From: Plasmodium brasilianum
Lineage: Eukaryota > Apicomplexa > Aconoidasida > Haemosporida > Plasmodiidae
Length of the DNA: 64,000 bases
NCBI RefSeq assembly: GCF_023973825.1
Contig: NC_090127.1
Coordinates: 248,001 to 312,000, forward strand
Direction of reading: 5' to 3'
Part shown: one piece after another, positions 62,758 through 64,000 of the stretch
Numbering within the stretch: position 1 is the first letter of the stretch
Layout of the letters: every line of letters begins with the position of its first letter
Translations under genes and position numbers: made by a program
The notes under the pieces: model-generated
What the model was told of the DNA's origin: nothing
Database searches by the model: none
The model's input: only the letters and a program-made list of their open reading frames with translations

Positions 62758-64000
62758 ATGATAAATGATATAATATTAATCAATACTGAAAATGTAAAAA
62801 CTCCAAGTGAAGAAAAGAATGTTACAAAAAGTGATGAATTAAAATTGAGAATATACGGATGCCAGTTATTACAAGAAGCTGGAATAATTTTAAAACTGAA
62901 GGCTGTGACAATAGCAACTGGCCAGGTTTTGTTTCATCGTTTTTATTTTAAAAAATCGCTTACTGATTATGACGTGAAGGTTAACGAATTGCAGAAATAC
63001 TGCGTTTGTACATTTGTGTATACATATATGTAAACCTGTGTACGTGCACATATACATACATATATATATATATATATAAATCCAGTGGTCCTGTTGATAA
63101 CCCATTAATACATAAGTCATATTTCACATATGTAAGAGTTGAACTTTTGTTTTTCTTCAGATTATAGCTCCCGCATCACTCTACTTGTCTTGTAAATTAG
63201 AAGAGAACTTTTGTCGTGTTTATAAAATAATTAGCACCTTTTATTTTTTATATAAATATGAAGATTTAAAGAGCAAACACTATTATTTTGATCTGAAAAA
63301 TATCAAGTTAGAGCATTTTAAGATAGACATAGAATCGCAAGTAATAACTGCTTACCGTAAAATAGTGCATATATACAAATATAAATTATATATTAACTGT
63401 GATGTATACACTTTTATTTTAAATGCATTTTGCGCATGCCACTGGAAAATATTACGTGGATTTGCTCTGTTCATACTATTTTTTTTTTTTTTTCTTAATT
63501 ACGTTCGTTCTTAGGAATATAAAAATATGAAGGTTGATATTTATACTTACGAACTTCTGATATTAAAAGAGATTGGATTTTTAGTTCATAAAATAATTCA
63601 ACATCCGCATTTATTTCTTTTACCTTATATTCATTCTCTTTTTAACAACTTGAACAAATTTGACGGTGATATAACAAAAAAATTAGCACAAATTGCGTGG
63701 GGATTTTTAAATGATAGGTTAATAAATATTTTGCTCATTTTTTTTTTTTTTTTTTTTAAATGTCACGTGATATTCCCCTTTTAATATCTTTTATGATTCA
63801 TGATTTTTTTCATAAAGTATGTAATATAGTTGTATTGTTCATAAAGTTGCAGGGTGTAATATTCCTTAACACTCATTTCTACATATATAATTATTTATTT
63901 ATTTTGATATACTTTATTTTTTTCAGTATGCGAACAACCCTTTGCTGTGAATATCAGCCACGCTGTATAGCAGTCGCTAGCATTTTCCTAGCTTCTTACA
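62758..64000 (+). CDS. CYC4: Cyclin, spliced, incomplete at right edge
   Basis: Visible exons: 62758-62979, 63161-63340, 63515-63717 and 63927 onward, with phase-consistent GT-AG introns. The protein is open at the window edge, about 226 residues so far. The first cyclin fold: DELKLRIYGCQLLQEAGIIL, VTIATGQVLFHRFYFKKSL, then IIAPASLYLSCKLEEN, the typical VA.A.LFLA.K.EE block. The second fold begins at CIAVASIFLASY. EYKNMKVDIYTYELLILKEI matches the cyclin-box helix before the second repeat (E..ILK.LGF.V). The type is close to transcriptional cyclins of the L/K/T group, which pair with CRK-type kinases. The symbol rests on my memory of the P. falciparum gene order and is unverified; the cyclin call is independent. 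Kinase partner and C-terminus are not visible. Confidence 0.88.

Overview
This window is nuclear DNA from a malaria parasite (genus Plasmodium). Four things point there: extreme AT content, T-rich intron acceptors, Asn/Lys-rich inserts inside otherwise conserved eukaryotic proteins, and long intergenic stretches of TA and ATGT microsatellite. I cannot fix the species from sequence alone. My unverified recollection is that P. falciparum DNA ligase I, the CorA-like transporter MIT2 and cyclin CYC4 sit in one block of chromosome 13 (around PF3D7_1303800 to PF3D7_1304700). The gene order here fits that block.

Layout from left to right: (1) 978-4660 (+), a six-exon FKBP-like/TPR protein with three degenerate FKBP modules. 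(2) 5240-31398 (-), a giant Tra1/TRRAP-type pseudo-PIKK. It reads as two overlapping ORFs (712 and 8007 codons) joined at an A16 tract. (3) A 3.4 kb divergent intergenic region with a 20-bp minisatellite. (4) 34841-36079 (+), a five-exon GINS subunit Psf3. (5) 36608-39961 (-), condensin subunit 2 (CAP-H), four exons. (6) 42131-45178 (-), DNA ligase I, two exons, with a leader-like N-terminus and a PIP-box-like motif at the splice. (7) 46703-48473 (-), an MRS2/CorA Mg2+ transporter whose GMN motif lies in a small second exon. (8) 50764-51333 (+), an unrecognised 189-residue protein. (9) 52121-54022 (-), a SAM-like/PUB/UBX Cdc48 cofactor. (10) 55894-56532 (-), a small heat-shock protein. (11) 58690-62196 (+), a SET-domain lysine methyltransferase of the Rubisco-LSMT/SETD class. 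(12) 62758 to the right edge (+), a spliced cyclin, incomplete.

Five of the twelve genes serve DNA replication, chromosome structure, chromatin or cell-cycle control (TRRAP, Psf3, CAP-H, ligase I, cyclin). Two serve protein handling (UBX cofactor, HSP20). There is no operon logic; each gene has its own flanks. I see no tRNA, rRNA, CRISPR array, transposon or virus-like gene. Splice sites were assigned by hand from frame continuity and GT-AG signals, and each multi-exon model closes to a whole number of codons. Domain calls are by eye.
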